Positions 1 to 10,556 are shown, numbered from the stretch's first letter. The stretch: DNA of 64,000 nucleotides from Phycisphaerales bacterium PN19_bin_20 (GCA_021173225.1 JAJOLK010000014.1:42423-106422), one strand, 5' to 3'. A program made the numbers and translations. The notes: generated by a model from the sequence alone, not told the origin.

Positions 1-2972
1 TCGGGGCCGAGGACGACGTCAACACCCGGGAACTTGGCGAAAGGGAAGACCGATTCTTTGACCGCAAAGAAACCCTGCGGGACCTGCTCGGTGGTGCCGA
101 GCTCCGCCAGGCTTGCGCCCATCATGACCTTGGCGGCGACGCGGGCCCACGGGACGCCTGTGGCCTTGCCAACAAACGGCACGGTGCGGCTGGCGCGGGG
201 GTTGACCTCCAGGATGTAGACCTTGGAGTTCTTGACCGCGAACTGGACGTTCATGAGCCCGCGGACGCGCAGGTGCCGCGCAAGCAGGCGACCGATGCGT
301 TCGATCTCCTGTCGGGTCGCGTGGTCGAGGGCGTAGGGCGGGATGGTGCAGGCGCTGTCGCCGCTGTGGATGCCGGCCTGCTCGATGTGCTCCAGGACGC
401 CGGCGACCAGCGCGGTGCGGGTGCCCTGGGCGGGGTCGTTGACGGCGCGCGAGGGGTCAAAGTCAGCGACGATGTCGCAGTCAACCTCGGTGGCGTCGCC
501 CAAGAAGCGGTCGATGAGCACCGGGGCGTCGTCCATCTCGCTAATGCGCACGGCGCTGGTCATATAGCTGACCAGCGCGGCCTGGTCCGGGCATACCTCC
601 ATCCCGCGCCCGCCCAGCACGTAGCTGGGGCGGACCAGCACCGGGTAGCCGATGCTGCTGGCGATATCTACGGCCTGCTGCAGCGTCCGGGCCGTGCCGC
701 TGGGCGGCTTGGCCAGGCCCAGCTCGGTCAGCAGCTCGTCGAAGCGTTTGCGGTCTTCGGCCAGGTCGATCGAGTCAACACTTGTGCCGATGATCGGCGC
801 GCCGGCGGCCTGCAGCCCGTGGGCGAGGTTCAGCGGCGTCTGCCCGCCGAACTGAACAACGCACCCGAGCACGCGGCCGGTGGTCCGCGCGGGGGCACCG
901 TTGGCGGCGGGCACCAGCGGCGCAACGTTCAGGCGCTCGACCACGTTGAGCACGTCTTCGAGCGTCAGCGGCTCAAAGAACAGCAAGTCGCTGGTGTCGT
1001 AGTCGGTGCTGACAGTCTCGGGGTTCGAGTTAATCATCACGCTCTCGAGGCCCAGCTCTCGCGCGGCCATGGCGGCGTGCACGCAGCAGTAGTCAAACTC
1101 AATGCCCTGGCCGATACGGTTGGGCCCGCCGCCGAGGATGATGACCTTCTGCTTGTCGCTGAGGCGGACCTCGTCGTCACGCTGCGGCACGCCGGCGACG
1201 GTGAACGGCGTCTCGTACGTGCTGTAGTAGTAGGGCGTAACGGCGGCGAACTCGGCCGCGCAGGTATCGACCAGCTTGTAGACCGGCTCGATGCCCAGGG
1301 CCTTGCGCCGCGCGCGGACCTGCAGGATCGTCGCGGGCTTGATGTCACCGAGGTAGACCATCGCGAGCTGCGCATCGCTGTAGCCCAGGCTCTTGGCCTT
1401 GGCGAAGACCTCGGCGGGGACACCATCGAGGGTGGCGTACGAGAGCAGCACGTCCTCAAAGCTCACAAGGCGCTGGATCTGGTCGAGGAAGAAGCGGTCG
1501 ATGCGCGTGAGGGTGTAAACCTCTTCAACGCTCATGCCCGACTTGAAGGCGTAGCGCACGTAGTAGAGGCGGCCCTGGCTGGGTACCGCCAGCTTGCGGC
1601 GGAGCTTGTCGGGGGCGATGGGCCACTCGATCTTCTGCCCGTCGGCCGTGCGCTGCTCGGCGCCGGCGCGCTGGGCGGCGAGCCACTTGTCGTTGCGGTC
1701 AAGCCCCAGGCCGAAGCGCTTGACCTCCATGCTGCGGATGGCCTTTTGCAGGCTCTCTGCCAGCGTGCGCCCGATGGCCATGGCCTCGCCGACGCTCTTC
1801 ATCTGCGTTGTGAGGGTCTCGTCGGCCTCGGGGAACTTCTCAAAGGTCCAGCGCGGGATCTTGATGACCACGTAGTCAATCGCCGGCTCAAAGCAGGCGC
1901 TGGTGGTGCCGGTGATGTCGTTTCGCAGCTCATCTAGGCTGTACCCCACGGCGAGCTTGGCGGCGACCTTGGCGATGGGGAACCCGGTGGCCTTGCTGGC
2001 CAGGGCCGATGAACGCGACACGCGCGGGTTCATCTCGACTACGACCATCTCGAAGGGGATCGACCCATCGGGCCTTGGCAGCGGGCTGGGGTTGACGGCA
2101 AACTGCACGTTGCTGCCGCCGGTCTCAACGCCCACGGCCCGCATGATCGCCAGCGCCGCGTCGCGCATGGCCTGGTACTCGCGGTCAGTAAGGGTCTGGA
2201 TCGGCGCAACGGTGATCGAGTCGCCCGTGTGGACGCCCATGGGATCGAGGTTCTCAATCCCGCAGACGATGATGCAGTTGTCCTTCTTGTCGCGGACGAC
2301 CTCGAGCTCAAACTCCTTCCACCCGATGACGCTCTGGTCAAGCTGGATCTGCCCGATCATGCTGGCCCGCAGCCCGCGCGTGACGATGTCGCGGAACTCA
2401 TCAAGGTTGTAGGCGATGCCGCCACCGCTGCCGCCGAGTGTGAACGCGGGGCGGATGACCGCCGGCAGCCCGATGTGCTTGAGGAACTCCTCGGCCTCTT
2501 CGAGGGTCTTGACGGTCTTGGCCTTGGGCATCTTCAGGCCCAGGGCCTCGACGATGTCCTTGAACTCCTGGCGGTCCTCGGCGCGGTGGATGACCCGCCG
2601 GTCGGCCCCGATCATCTCGATACCGTGGGCCTGCAATACGCCGTCGTCCCACAGCTTGCACGCGCAGTTCAGGGCCGTCTGACCGCCCAAGGTCGGGAGC
2701 ACGGCGTCAATCGGCTCGCCGATTTCCCTTTGCTTCTGGATGATCTTGGTGACCGCCTCGGCGGTGATCGGCTCGATGTATGTGCGGTCGGCCGTCTCAG
2801 GGTCGGTCATGATCGTCGCGGGGTTGGAGTTGACCAGCACCACGCGGTAGCCCTCGGCCCGCAGAGCGCGGCACGCCTGGGTGCCCGAGTAGTCAAACTC
2901 GCAGCCCTGCCCGATGACAATCGGGCCCGAGCCGATGATCAGGATTGTCTTGAGGTCGGTGCGCTTGGGCAT
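1..2972 (-). CDS. carB: Carbamoyl-phosphate synthase large subunit (3' end beyond window)
   Basis: Makes carbamoyl phosphate from bicarbonate, ATP and glutamine-derived ammonia for pyrimidine and arginine synthesis, together with the CarA glutaminase subunit. Translation of the minus strand opens [20 protein letters not shown] and continues with the [15 protein letters not shown] motif. The second synthetase half repeats this as [19 protein letters not shown] about 560 residues later. ATP-grasp glycine loops (GGSGGG, GGRGME) and metal-binding [13 protein letters not shown] segments are visible. About 990 of the usual ~1070 residues are present; the C-terminal allosteric (MGS-like) part is cut by the left edge. 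The ATG is preceded by a purine-rich AAGGGG. No carA is seen beside it. The long open frames on the opposite strand (273-1937, 2229-3776) are high-GC shadows of this gene. Confidence 0.97.
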   Translation of the reverse strand, partial: MPKRTDLKTILIIGSGPIVIGQGCEFDYSGTQACRALRAEGYRVVLVNSNPATIMTDPETADRTYIEPITAEAVTKIIQKQREIGEPIDAVLPTLGGQTALNCACKLWDDGVLQAHGIEMIGADRRVIHRAEDRQEFKDIVEALGLKMPKAKTVKTLEEAEEFLKHIGLPAVIRPAFTLGGSGGGIAYNLDEFRDIVTRGLRASMIGQIQLDQSVIGWKEFELEVVRDKKDNCIIVCGIENLDPMGVHTGDSITVAPIQTLTDREYQAMRDAALAIMRAVGVETGGSNVQFAVNPSPLPRPDGSIPFEMVVVEMNPRVSRSSALASKATGFPIAKVAAKLAVGYSLDELRNDITGTTSACFEPAIDYVVIKIPRWTFEKFPEADETLTTQMKSVGEAMAIGRTLAESLQKAIRSMEVKRFGLGLDRNDKWLAAQRAGAEQRTADGQKIEWPIAPDKLRRKLAVPSQGRLYYVRYAFKSGMSVEEVYTLTRIDRFFLDQIQRLVSFEDVLLSYATLDGVPAEVFAKAKSLGYSDAQLAMVYLGDIKPATILQVRARRKALGIEPVYKLVDTCAAEFAAVTPYYYSTYETPFTVAGVPQRDDEVRLSDKQKVIILGGGPNRIGQGIEFDYCCVHAAMAARELGLESVMINSNPETVSTDYDTSDLLFFEPLTLEDVLNVVERLNVAPLVPAANGAPARTTGRVLGCVVQFGGQTPLNLAHGLQAAGAPIIGTSVDSIDLAEDRKRFDELLTELGLAKPPSGTARTLQQAVDIASSIGYPVLVRPSYVLGGRGMEVCPDQAALVSYMTSAVRISEMDDAPVLIDRFLGDATEVDCDIVADFDPSRAVNDPAQGTRTALVAGVLEHIEQAGIHSGDSACTIPPYALDHATRQEIERIGRLLARHLRVRGLMNVQFAVKNSKVYILEVNPRASRTVPFVGKATGVPWARVAAKVMMGASLAELGTTEQVPQGFFAVKESVFPFAKFPGVDVVLGP

Positions 2973-3139
2973 GAGGCGGGGCCCCTTCTTTGGCGCGGTT
3001 CGCTCGCGCCGGGCGGGTTCAATCGTGAGGTCTTCACGCCCTGCGCTGGGCGGGGCCGTGGTTTGCGGCGGCCCTGGTCCGGGCGCAAACTTGGCCAGCA
3101 TAGCGCCCACTTGATGCCGATGGAAGCGCCGGGGCCAAC

Positions 3140-4585
3140 TCAGCGCGATTCCCAGCCTTTGGCGTCGGCGGCGGCCTGCGTGTCTTTGTCCAGCGTCCGC
3201 GCGCCGATGATCCAGAAGACCCCGGCCAGCAGCAACGCCAGCGCGACGAGTGCAAAGCCCCACTGCAAGCCCCGCGCCGGGCTCTCACCCAGCGAGACGC
3301 GCCAGTCACTGATGGCGCCGATGAGCACCGGGCTGATCGCGTCGCCCAGGGCGTGGATGACGAAGATGTTGAGCGCAAAGGCCGAGGAACGCACGAACGC
3401 GGGGACCACGTTGGCAATCGCGGTGTTGCTCGGCCCAGTGTTGAGGAAGACCAGCAGCACCGTGAGGGCGACAAAGACCCACGCGAGCGGGAACGGCGCG
3501 ATGAGCACGCCAAGGAACGCCGGGAAGGCCAGGAACATCGCGACCCCTGATGTGAGCAGATATGCCCCGGGGACGCGCGAGCGCAGGCGGTCGGCCAGCC
3601 AGCCGCCGGCGAGGGTCGCAAAGACGCCGCAGACCACGGTGATGCCGCCAAAGACCACGTTGATGTGCGCCAGCGCATCATCATCTAGCGGTTGCCCCGG
3701 CGCGACCGTCCGGGCGTATACAAATCGCGGCATGAAGAACGCGATGCCGCCGATGGCGAAGGTCATCGCCGTCTGACCCGCGCAGTTCCAGACAAAGCTG
3801 CGCACGCGCAGCAGATGGCGGAAGTCGGCCTTCGTCAGCGCGCGCGGCTTGATGGGTGCGGTGCGCTCCCCCCCACTGCCCCCGCCAACACGCTCTGACG
3901 CGCCGCGGCGCGGCTCGCTCAAGAAGAAGCAGATCACGCCCAGCAGCAGCGCCGGCGGCAACAGCAGGTAGAAGGCCCATTGCCAGCCCAGGGCCTTGCC
4001 GACGAGCCCGCCGTAGACGTAACCCAGCGCACTGCCCACAGGGATGGCCAGGTAAAAGACGGCCAGGGCCTTGCCGCGATTCTTGACGTCGAAGAGATCA
4101 GAGATGAGCGTGGGGGCCGCGGGCCCGTAGGCAGACTCACTCACTCCCACGAGCATGCGCATCATGAACATCACGGTGAAGGCAGAGATGAGCCCGGCCC
4201 CGACCGGTGCAAGCATGGGCGCAAGCCCGGTGCCAAAGGAGGCGATCCCGCCGCCAATGACCCCGAGCCCGACGATCCACCAGCGCTTCCAGCGGTCGGC
4301 CAAGATGCCGAAGGCGGGCGCCAGCAGCATGTAGGTGACGAGGAAGGCGAACATCAGCGAGCCCATCTTGGAGGCCGAGAGCGGGTCGTCTGGGGCCAGC
4401 ACGTCGCGCGAGATGGGCTTTTCGAGCGCCGAGAGGACCGAGCGGTCGGCGTAGTTCAGCAGGTTCAGGCCCAGCAGCAGGCACAGCGCGATTGCTGGCG
4501 AGAGCACGCGGGCCCGCTTGCCCGCCGACGGCTGTGCCGCCTCTGGCGCGGGCGGCGTCGGGTCGGTCGTCGCAGGCGTGCTCAT
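3140..4585 (-). CDS. MFS transporter, Spinster-like
   Basis: A 481-aa integral membrane protein of the major facilitator superfamily. After a short Pro/Ala-rich cytoplasmic lead, the first helix carries [17 protein letters not shown], which resembles the N-Y-x-D-R signature of Spinster-type and organic-anion MFS carriers. About 12 hydrophobic segments can be counted, with the loop-2/3 motif [10 protein letters not shown] and a second-half counterpart [10 protein letters not shown]. The central loop contains a short GGGSGG stretch. I start at ATG 4585 rather than the upstream in-frame start at 4639, because the 18 extra residues are polar and unlike a family N-terminus. It is divergent from recX with about 80 bp between. 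The substrate cannot be told from sequence. Confidence 0.85.
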   Translation of the reverse strand: MSTPATTDPTPPAPEAAQPSAGKRARVLSPAIALCLLLGLNLLNYADRSVLSALEKPISRDVLAPDDPLSASKMGSLMFAFLVTYMLLAPAFGILADRWKRWWIVGLGVIGGGIASFGTGLAPMLAPVGAGLISAFTVMFMMRMLVGVSESAYGPAAPTLISDLFDVKNRGKALAVFYLAIPVGSALGYVYGGLVGKALGWQWAFYLLLPPALLLGVICFFLSEPRRGASERVGGGSGGERTAPIKPRALTKADFRHLLRVRSFVWNCAGQTAMTFAIGGIAFFMPRFVYARTVAPGQPLDDDALAHINVVFGGITVVCGVFATLAGGWLADRLRSRVPGAYLLTSGVAMFLAFPAFLGVLIAPFPLAWVFVALTVLLVFLNTGPSNTAIANVVPAFVRSSAFALNIFVIHALGDAISPVLIGAISDWRVSLGESPARGLQWGFALVALALLLAGVFWIIGARTLDKDTQAAADAKGWESR

Positions 4586-4665
4586 GGGTCCAAGGTAGCG
4601 TGTGATCGCGGCGGACGCAGACGGCCCGCGCCGCGTCACCGGGACCCCAACAATCCAGCACGCTG

Positions 4666-5415
4666 ATGCTGGTCACCAAGCTCTCCAACCCGTCACGCAA
4701 GGGCCACATTGCCGTGTACGCACGCGCGGCTGAAACTTCCGAATTGCCGCCGGGCAGGAGCACGCCTCACAGCACGCCCCAAAGCAAGGGACAAAGAAAA
4801 GCCAAAGGTAAGCCCAAGACAGTCAAGGTTGCAACGCTGGACCGTGGGACGATCGAGCGGCTGGGCATCGCGCCGGGCGCCGCGTGGACGCCCGAGCTGG
4901 CGAGCGCCGCGCAGCAGACGTCCTCACGCGTGCTGAGCAAGCAAGATGCCGTGGCGATCCTCTCGCGTAGCGCCGTGACGCGCAAGCGGCTAGTGGAGCG
5001 CCTGACGCGCCGCGGGCACGACAAATCCCAGGCCGAGCAAGCCGCCGTCTGGTGTGACCAGCACGGGCTGATCAACGATGACGCGTTCGCGGCCAGCGTT
5101 GCGACCTCCGCCTCTCGCAAGGCTGGCGTCCGCGGGGTTGAGGCCAAGCTGCGGCGCAAAGGCGTAAGCGCCACCACCGCGCGGACTGCGGCCAAGGCGG
5201 CCGACGCGCAGCGCGACCCCACCAGCGACGCCACGCGCCTCGCACAGGCCCGTTTGCCGCGGCTGCTCAAGCTCGATGCGCAGGCGCGCCAGCGCCGGCT
5301 GTACGCCTTCTTGGCCCGCAAAGGCTTCGATCACGGCGACATCGCACGCGCGGTCAAGAGCGTGCTGAAGTCGGCTCGTACCGGCGAAGAGGTCAAGCCC
5401 GGCGACGACGCGTAG
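4666..5415 (+). CDS. recX: Regulatory protein RecX
   Basis: RecX caps and depolymerises RecA filaments, limiting recombination and SOS activity. The tandem three-helix repeats are recognisable: SRSAVTRKRLVERLTRRGHD, then the diagnostic QHGLINDDAFAASVATS followed by RKAGVRGVEAKLRRKGVS, and a C-terminal repeat ending in FLARKGFDHGDIARAVKSVL. At 249 aa it is longer than many RecX proteins because of a basic, low-complexity N-terminus of about 50 residues; the real start may therefore lie inside the annotated one. No recA is adjacent in the window. The last 23 bp overlap the convergent gene that ends at 5393. Confidence 0.85.
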   Translation: MLVTKLSNPSRKGHIAVYARAAETSELPPGRSTPHSTPQSKGQRKAKGKPKTVKVATLDRGTIERLGIAPGAAWTPELASAAQQTSSRVLSKQDAVAILSRSAVTRKRLVERLTRRGHDKSQAEQAAVWCDQHGLINDDAFAASVATSASRKAGVRGVEAKLRRKGVSATTARTAAKAADAQRDPTSDATRLAQARLPRLLKLDAQARQRRLYAFLARKGFDHGDIARAVKSVLKSARTGEEVKPGDDA

Positions 5416-6211
5416 CGGCGAGGCCGGCGAGCGCCAGCAGGCTTGCGCCGGCGGGGCTGGGGATGATCCCGCTGAAGGTTGCCGTCGCCATCTGCTGCTC
5501 GCTGCTGTTGATGAGGTAGTCATCTCCGAGCTGACGGGTGATCGTGCCCGCGCCGAGGCTGGCCTGGGCCGAGATCGCCAGATTAAACTGCGAAGGGGTC
5601 CCCGGGGGCAGGTCGAGCATGAAGTAGTAGACAATCGTCCAGGGCGACCAGGTGTTGGGGGCGATCGACGCGCCCCAAGGGCTTGAGCCATCGCCAAGGG
5701 CCGGGCGGGAGATGCCCACGTACGAGTCGAACAGGATGATGCTGCGATCGGCACCAGCGTTGGTCACACGCCCGTTCTCGTTGCCGGTCAGTAGGTTGGG
5801 GTTGGTCTGGTTGGGCCCGTTGGTGAACTGAGCCTCCCAGAGGCTCGCGGGTTGGGGGAGGCCTCGGCGCGGATCAACGAAGCGGAACGCCTCGGGCCTG
5901 CCGCGGCGGGCACCATTGGAGTCATTGATGTCGCGCCCGATCCGCGCGCTGGCGGGCGCGGTGCCAACGGTGATCGCCGAGCGGGTCGAGGCGGTCGTCC
6001 CGCCGGGACCGGCGCGGGTGATCCCAAAGTTGTTCCCGCTGGCGGCCTGCGATCGCGCCTCAAGGGCGAAGAGCACCTGCCCCGAGCCGTCGGGCTGCAA
6101 CGCCACCGACCGCGCGGTGATCTGGAGCCCGAAGCTCAACTGGCCAAAGCTGGCCGAGGTGAGACAGGTAACGCCCGCAAGTGCGAGCACGGTGGTGATC
6201 TCTTTGCGCAC
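5393..6211 (-). CDS. Exported PEP-CTERM-like protein
   Basis: A 272-aa predicted secreted protein of unknown function. A GTG start at 6211 is chosen because GGGAGGG lies just upstream and because it gives a clean signal peptide (basic MRKE, hydrophobic core LALAGVTCLTSASFG, cleavage near SFGQ). The upstream in-frame ATG at 6343 would add 44 residues unlike a signal peptide. The body is rich in Gly, Ser, Thr and Asn and probably beta-structured. The C-terminus, PSPAGASLLALAGLAATRRR, has the layout of a PEP-CTERM sorting tag (Pro-containing motif, hydrophobic helix, arginine cluster), which suggests exosortase-type processing. It converges on recX with a 23-bp overlap. Confidence 0.75.
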   Translation of the reverse strand: MRKEITTVLALAGVTCLTSASFGQLSFGLQITARSVALQPDGSGQVLFALEARSQAASGNNFGITRAGPGGTTASTRSAITVGTAPASARIGRDINDSNGARRGRPEAFRFVDPRRGLPQPASLWEAQFTNGPNQTNPNLLTGNENGRVTNAGADRSIILFDSYVGISRPALGDGSSPWGASIAPNTWSPWTIVYYFMLDLPPGTPSQFNLAISAQASLGAGTITRQLGDDYLINSSEQQMATATFSGIIPSPAGASLLALAGLAATRRRRA

Positions 6212-6451
6212 AACAACCCTCCCGCCCCCGGTGAGAAAGCACCGGGGGAAGACGACGCGACGCGAACAACTTACCACCAAGCAGCACGGCGTCAAGGGGG
6301 ATGGAGTCAGAATTGCGGATTTCATGCGGCCCGGGCAGCGCACAGAACCGAGAGACCTTCGTTTTTACGGCCAAATCTAGGTCGATCGGTAAGGCTGGCT
6401 GAGTTATCGGGCTTTGGGCCGCACCCCGCGCTGGTTTACTGGCTGGCTAGC

Positions 6452-7462
6452 TCAGGCCTGGACGGGGGTCCGAGCTCGTAAGGGCTCGATGACTGCGGGC
6501 AGCAGGTCGCAGAGCTCGCGGGCCAGCAGCCCGGCGCTGCAGTGGGTCCGTTGCCGCCAGAGCTCGCCGGCCAGGCCGTGGACGCGGACGGCGAGCACGG
6601 TCAGCTCGAGCAAGTGTCGGCGTGCGGGCGCGTGGTCGGCACCTTGGACCGCTGGGCCTGGGAACTGGGCGATGAGCCCGGCGATGAGGCCTGAGAGGAC
6701 GTCACCGGTGCCGCCGGTGGCCAGTGCATCGTTGCCGGTGGTGTTGATGATGACCTCGCGCCCGTCGGTGATGATCGTGCGGTGGCCCTTGAGCACGACG
6801 ATCGCGCCGGTGGCGAGGGCGAGTGCCTTGGCGGCGGCGGGTCTTCGCAGCGGGTCCACCGGGTCATGGCTCATCAGGTCACTGACGCCCGTGCCGGCCT
6901 CAGAGAAGGTCGCGGCCAGGCGGCGATACTCGCCAGGGTGGGGCGTCATGACGATGCGCCCGGGCAACGGATGGCCGGCGCTGGTGCTCGGGAGGTTGTT
7001 GATTCCGTCGGCATCGAGCACGATCGGGCAGTTCAGGCCGCGGAGAGCCGCGAGGACCAGCTTGCGCTCAGAAGGGCCAACGCCCAGGCCCGGGCCGAGG
7101 ACCGCGGCGTCAACGTCAGCCAGCGACCCAACGACCTCGCTGGCGTGGATTGACAGCCCGGTGGCGTGGTCATGCTCCATGGGGGTGCCGGTGGCTGAGG
7201 GGCACATGACCAGGGCCTGGGCCAGGATCGGCGCGGGCATGACGAGTCGGGCCAGCCCAGCGCCGGCGCGCAGGGCGGCGGAGGCGCTCAGGGCGGGCGC
7301 GCCGATCATCATGCGTGTGGCGCTGGCGTGCCCGCCGACGACCGCGACGGTGCCAAAGGTGCCCTTGTGCCCGGCGGGTTCGCGGGCGGGCAGGTGCGGC
7401 CCGGTGAGCGCGCCTGGATGAATCGGCGCGGTTGGCCCGTTTGGCGCAGCGGGGCTTGTCAC
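6452..7462 (-). CDS. nnrD: ADP-dependent NAD(P)H-hydrate dehydratase
   Basis: Repairs hydrated NADH/NADPH using ADP. The 336-aa protein has the YjeF C-terminal (ribokinase-like) domain: GTFGTVAVVGGHASATRMM near the N-terminus, DADGINNL, TPHPGEYRRL, KGHRTIITDG, and the strongly conserved nucleotide-binding segment TGNDALATGGTGDVLSGLI. The N-terminal epimerase domain (NnrE) found in many bacterial fusions is absent, so this is the stand-alone form. The ATG overlaps by 4 bp the stop codon of the upstream transglutaminase-like gene (7459-9066), suggesting translational coupling. The functional link between the two is not obvious. About 240 bp separate its end from the start of the PEP-CTERM-like gene. 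Confidence 0.93.
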   Translation of the reverse strand: MTSPAAPNGPTAPIHPGALTGPHLPAREPAGHKGTFGTVAVVGGHASATRMMIGAPALSASAALRAGAGLARLVMPAPILAQALVMCPSATGTPMEHDHATGLSIHASEVVGSLADVDAAVLGPGLGVGPSERKLVLAALRGLNCPIVLDADGINNLPSTSAGHPLPGRIVMTPHPGEYRRLAATFSEAGTGVSDLMSHDPVDPLRRPAAAKALALATGAIVVLKGHRTIITDGREVIINTTGNDALATGGTGDVLSGLIAGLIAQFPGPAVQGADHAPARRHLLELTVLAVRVHGLAGELWRQRTHCSAGLLARELCDLLPAVIEPLRARTPVQA

Positions 7463-9066
7463 GGCTTGATGACCTCGATCTTGAGCTTGCCGATCAGCGG
7501 CGCGGTGGCGACCAGAAAGTTCTGGCTCTGGCCATCGGCCAGGCTGGATGTGCTGATGATCAGGTGCGTGGCGTCATAGGGATAGATGTCGGGGAGGGTC
7601 GCGTCGAGGTTGATCCACTGCAGCCCGCCGCCGGGGGCCTCGACCAGGGCCTGCGTCCACATGTGATAGCCGAAGACGCCGCTCATGCCCGCGAACTGGT
7701 CGGCATAGACCAGCCCGCTGGCGACCCGGCTGGGAACGCCCTTGGCCCGGAGTATCGCGGCCAGCAGCACGGCGTGCTCGGTGCAGTCACCCGCGCGGGT
7801 CCGGCAAACCTCGCTGGCGCTCGCGAAACCCACCGAGAGGTCCTTGGCCGAGATGAACGAGTGCACGAACCGGCGGGCCTGCTCGGCGACTTGCGAGGGC
7901 GTGCGGCCGTGGGACTCGATGCCCGCCGCCAGCTCGATGATCTTGGGGTCTTGATGGTTGACCATCGGGCCGAGGATCATGAACTCAGCGCGGGTCGCGT
8001 CGGCCAGCTCGGGCTTGATGCCCTCGGCCCCGTTGTCACGCGCGTCGATATGCAGCAGCGCGGCGGTGGGCGTTTCGCGCTCAAAGCGCTGCCCGGTGAC
8101 GCTGGGCATCTCGGGCAGATCACCCTTGGTGCTGCTGACGCGGTACGTCGCCTGACGGAGCGTGCGGGCCCCGCTGATCGGGCGGTCGGGCGTCACCAGC
8201 GTGCTGGCCAGCAACTCGGGCGCGTCAAGCTTGCTGAGGGCCAGCTCTTTGTCGGCGGCGAGCTGCACGAGGCTGATCCCGCCCAGGTTGATCTCGGAGC
8301 GGATGGTTTCGCCCTGCTCGTCGACCAGCTCGGTCACGTCGGTGCCTGCCAGCGCATCAACGGTCGTCTTCCACTTGACTGCCGGGACGACGCGCCCAAA
8401 CGCTTCGGCGGTGGTCGTCTCGATGATGGTTCGGGTGATCGTTACGGGCGCCTCGCCCAGCGAGGGGTCAAGCACGCGCAGCGTCATCGTCTTGGCACCG
8501 GCGGCGAGCCCAGCCTTGACCTTGCGGGCCGCGGCGGCGGGCGTGAGCCAGTCGCCTGTGGGCATCGGGCGCGTGTCGGTGCTCGTCACGGGGCCAGAGG
8601 GCGTCGCCTGGGTGCTGACGGAGGTCACGGTGCCATTGCTGTTGAAGGTCAGCTCGCGCTTGGTCTCCATCGCGCCAAGCTTGCTGACGGACTTCATGCT
8701 CAGGGGCTTGCCTTCGAGGGTTTCGACAAACTCGGTCTGGACGGCCACCGAGATGGTCAGGCGCTCGCGCTTGATCTTGAGGATGACGTCACTGCTGCTG
8801 GTGATGCGGCCGTCTTCGGTCCGCTCGGTGGAGCGCAGGTGCCCGGCGCGCTGGCCTTGCAAGAGCAGCACGTACCAGCGGTCGCTGCTGAGCCGCTCGT
8901 GCGCGGCTTGTGGTACTGATTCGGGCGCGGCTTTGGTTGCGGGCGGTGGCGTGAGCGCGCGGTCAGCGGCGAGCGCGGGGGCGGTGAGCACCGGCGTGAA
9001 CGTGCAGGCCAGCAGGAGGGCCGAGGCCGCGGAACGTCGGAGCGCGCGAAGAAGGAGCGTGGTCAT
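7459..9066 (-). CDS. Exported transglutaminase-like domain protein
   Basis: A 535-aa predicted exported protein with a C-terminal transglutaminase-like (papain-fold) domain. ATG 9066 gives a signal peptide: basic LLLRALRR, hydrophobic ASALLLACTFTPVL, then a likely cleavage after APALAADRA. The middle ~300 residues look like beta-rich repeats of unknown role. The catalytic triad is visible near the C-terminus: Cys in RTRAGDCTEHAVLLAAILRA, His in FGYHMWTQALVE and Asp in INLDATLPDIYP. Proteins of this architecture are usually cysteine hydrolases or inactive peptide-binding relatives; the substrate is unknown. An earlier in-frame start at 9183 would add a Pro/His-rich leader and is rejected. It overlaps nnrD by 4 bp. 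Confidence 0.82.
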   Translation of the reverse strand: MTTLLLRALRRSAASALLLACTFTPVLTAPALAADRALTPPPATKAAPESVPQAAHERLSSDRWYVLLLQGQRAGHLRSTERTEDGRITSSSDVILKIKRERLTISVAVQTEFVETLEGKPLSMKSVSKLGAMETKRELTFNSNGTVTSVSTQATPSGPVTSTDTRPMPTGDWLTPAAAARKVKAGLAAGAKTMTLRVLDPSLGEAPVTITRTIIETTTAEAFGRVVPAVKWKTTVDALAGTDVTELVDEQGETIRSEINLGGISLVQLAADKELALSKLDAPELLASTLVTPDRPISGARTLRQATYRVSSTKGDLPEMPSVTGQRFERETPTAALLHIDARDNGAEGIKPELADATRAEFMILGPMVNHQDPKIIELAAGIESHGRTPSQVAEQARRFVHSFISAKDLSVGFASASEVCRTRAGDCTEHAVLLAAILRAKGVPSRVASGLVYADQFAGMSGVFGYHMWTQALVEAPGGGLQWINLDATLPDIYPYDATHLIISTSSLADGQSQNFLVATAPLIGKLKIEVIKP

Positions 9067-9210
9067 GCTGATGTATATCGGTCCGGCGGCGTGCAGGCCG
9101 CACCCGGCGCGGGGGTGGTGCGGATGTTCAGGTGGGGGTGCCTGGCGTACGGCGCGGCTTTGGAAGTGTCGCGCGGGGCTCAATTGGTGGGCACCGGGCT
9201 ACGCTCGCGC

Positions 9211-10023
9211 GTGATCGACACGCACTGCCACCTGACGTTTCCCGAGTTTGCTGATCGCCTGGAGGCGACCATCGGGCTGGCCGAGCAGGCCGGGGTGGAC
9301 GGGCTGATCACGATTGCTACCACGCACCCCGACGCGGCGCGGGCCCTTGCGGTTGCGCGGCGGTTTGCGCGGGTCTGGAGCAGCGCGGGCGTACACCCGC
9401 TGTACGCCGATGAGCTGGAGCACGACTTTGCCACCCTGCGGGCGTGCGCGCGGGAAGACAAGTGCGTGGCGTGGGGCGAGCTGGGGCTGGACAACCATCA
9501 CGCGGAGCCGTCAAAGGCCGTGCAACTGAAGGTGTTGCACGCGCAGCTTGAGCTGATCGCGGACGCGCGTTCGGCGGCGGGGGCGGGGGCGGGGTCGGGG
9601 GCGGCGGATCGCATCGATAAGCCGGTGATCATCCATTGCCGCGAGGCCTTTGAGGAGCTGGTGCCGATCTTGCGGGCCAGCGGGATTCCTGGCGAGAGGT
9701 TTGTGTTTCACTGTTTTACGGCGGGCCCGGCGCAGATGCGCCTGGTGCTGGAACTTGGCGCGATGCTGAGCTTCACGGGCGTGGTGACGTACAAGAACGC
9801 CGGCGAGGTCCGGGCGGCGCTGGAGCTTGTGCCGCTGGATCGGCTGATGGTCGAGACCGACGCGCCGTTCCTGCCCCCTGAGCCCAGGCGGTCGGAGCGG
9901 CCGTGCCAGCCGGCGTTTGCGCGCATCACGGCAGAGTTCATCGCCAAGCACCGGGGCGTGGCGTGGGAGGCGTTTGATGCGCAGCTCAGCGCGAACACGC
10001 GGCGGTTCTTTGGCGTGGCGTGA
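9211..10023 (+). CDS. tatD: TatD family metal-dependent hydrolase
   Basis: A TatD-type TIM-barrel DNase/hydrolase of 270 aa, close to the usual family length. Metal ligands are visible: IDTHCHLTF at the N-terminus, GELGLDNHH in the middle, PVIIHCREAFEEL, HCFTAGPAQM, and ETDAPFLPPEP near the end. I choose GTG 9211 because family members start immediately before the D-x-H-x-H motif. In-frame starts at 9091 and 9124 would add up to 40 residues with no family counterpart. A small insertion of Gly/Ala repeats (around GAGAGSGAAD) interrupts the loop before the conserved HCRE segment. It lies divergently from the transglutaminase-like gene; rnpB follows on the opposite strand. Confidence 0.9.
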   Translation: MIDTHCHLTFPEFADRLEATIGLAEQAGVDGLITIATTHPDAARALAVARRFARVWSSAGVHPLYADELEHDFATLRACAREDKCVAWGELGLDNHHAEPSKAVQLKVLHAQLELIADARSAAGAGAGSGAADRIDKPVIIHCREAFEELVPILRASGIPGERFVFHCFTAGPAQMRLVLELGAMLSFTGVVTYKNAGEVRAALELVPLDRLMVETDAPFLPPEPRRSERPCQPAFARITAEFIAKHRGVAWEAFDAQLSANTRRFFGVA

Positions 10024-10080
10024 GCGCGAGCTGGGGGCAGGCTGGAGATCGCCTCAGCGCTCAGCCAAGGTGGCGATTCA

Positions 10081-10116
10081 ATAAAAACGCCCCCGACCTT
10101 GGGAGCCGGGGGCGTT
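10081..10116 (-). terminator. Rho-independent terminator of rnpB
   Basis: The arms AACGCCCCCG (10086-10095) and CGGGGGCGTT (10107-10116) pair perfectly around an 11-nt loop. Read on the minus strand the stem is followed by a T-rich run (GTTTTTAT). The position, a few bases past the conserved 3' end of RNase P RNA, fits. Confidence 0.85.
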
Positions 10117-10117
10117 A

Positions 10118-10556
10118 CCCGCGTGGGCGGTAAGCCGAGTTCTGTCGGGCCCGGTGGTATCCGCGGGGTATTGACGGGGGCGTCCCTGCGGACCTTCCGG
10201 GCCGTGCGGCCATTTCTCTGCGAGCGCGGTTGCCCGCGCTCTGGAGCGGTCTACCCGCCGCCTTCCAACCGGGCCGGTTGTCGAGGTGCTCAAAGCGCCT
10301 CGCGGCGACTGCGTGACCTTGCACGCGCTGGGGTTTGCCGTGCCCCGACGCTCACGCGCCGGGCGGTGGGCTCTTACCCCACCGTTTCACCCTTACCTGA
10401 TCGTCTTTCGACGCCATCGGCGGTCTGTTCTCTGTGGCACTGTCCCTCACCCCGGGCCGGGGCGGGTGGGCGTTACCCACCAGCGTGCCCTGTCGTGCTC
10501 GGACTTTCCTCCGACCGGGCTGTGTGCCCGGCGGCGGCCGCATGCCCACGCTTTGT
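10118..10556 (-). ncRNA. rnpB: RNase P RNA, bacterial class A
   Basis: The catalytic RNA that removes 5' leaders from pre-tRNAs. On the minus strand the universally conserved element GGAGGAAAGTCCGAGC reads near 10505-10520. The 3' signature ACAGAACTCGGCTTAC reads near 10129-10144. Complementary GCGTGGGC / GCCCACGC segments (10544-10551 and 10121-10128) form helix P1 and set the ends at roughly 440 nt. Other conserved core pieces are visible, including AGGTAAGGGTGAAACGGTGGGGTAAGAGC-type sequence around 10370-10400. A terminator follows. A TAGAAT hexamer at 10573-10578 is a possible -10 element, but no convincing -35 was found. Exact ends are approximate. Confidence 0.95.

Noticed and set aside
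273..1937. 554-aa open frame on the plus strand
   Set aside because: It lies opposite carB, whose minus-strand translation is unmistakable. The plus-strand product is an Ala/Gly/Val/Asp-rich high-GC shadow with no family features.
2229..3776. 515-aa open frame on the plus strand
   Set aside because: Spans carB, the intergenic gap and part of the MFS gene. Compositional shadow without domain signals.
7432..8919. 495-aa plus-strand open frame
   Set aside because: Antisense to the transglutaminase-like gene, which shows a catalytic triad and signal peptide on the minus strand.
9091..9210. Upstream extension of tatD
   Set aside because: The 40 residues before the D-x-H-x-H motif have no family counterpart; the GTG at 9211 gives a standard length.
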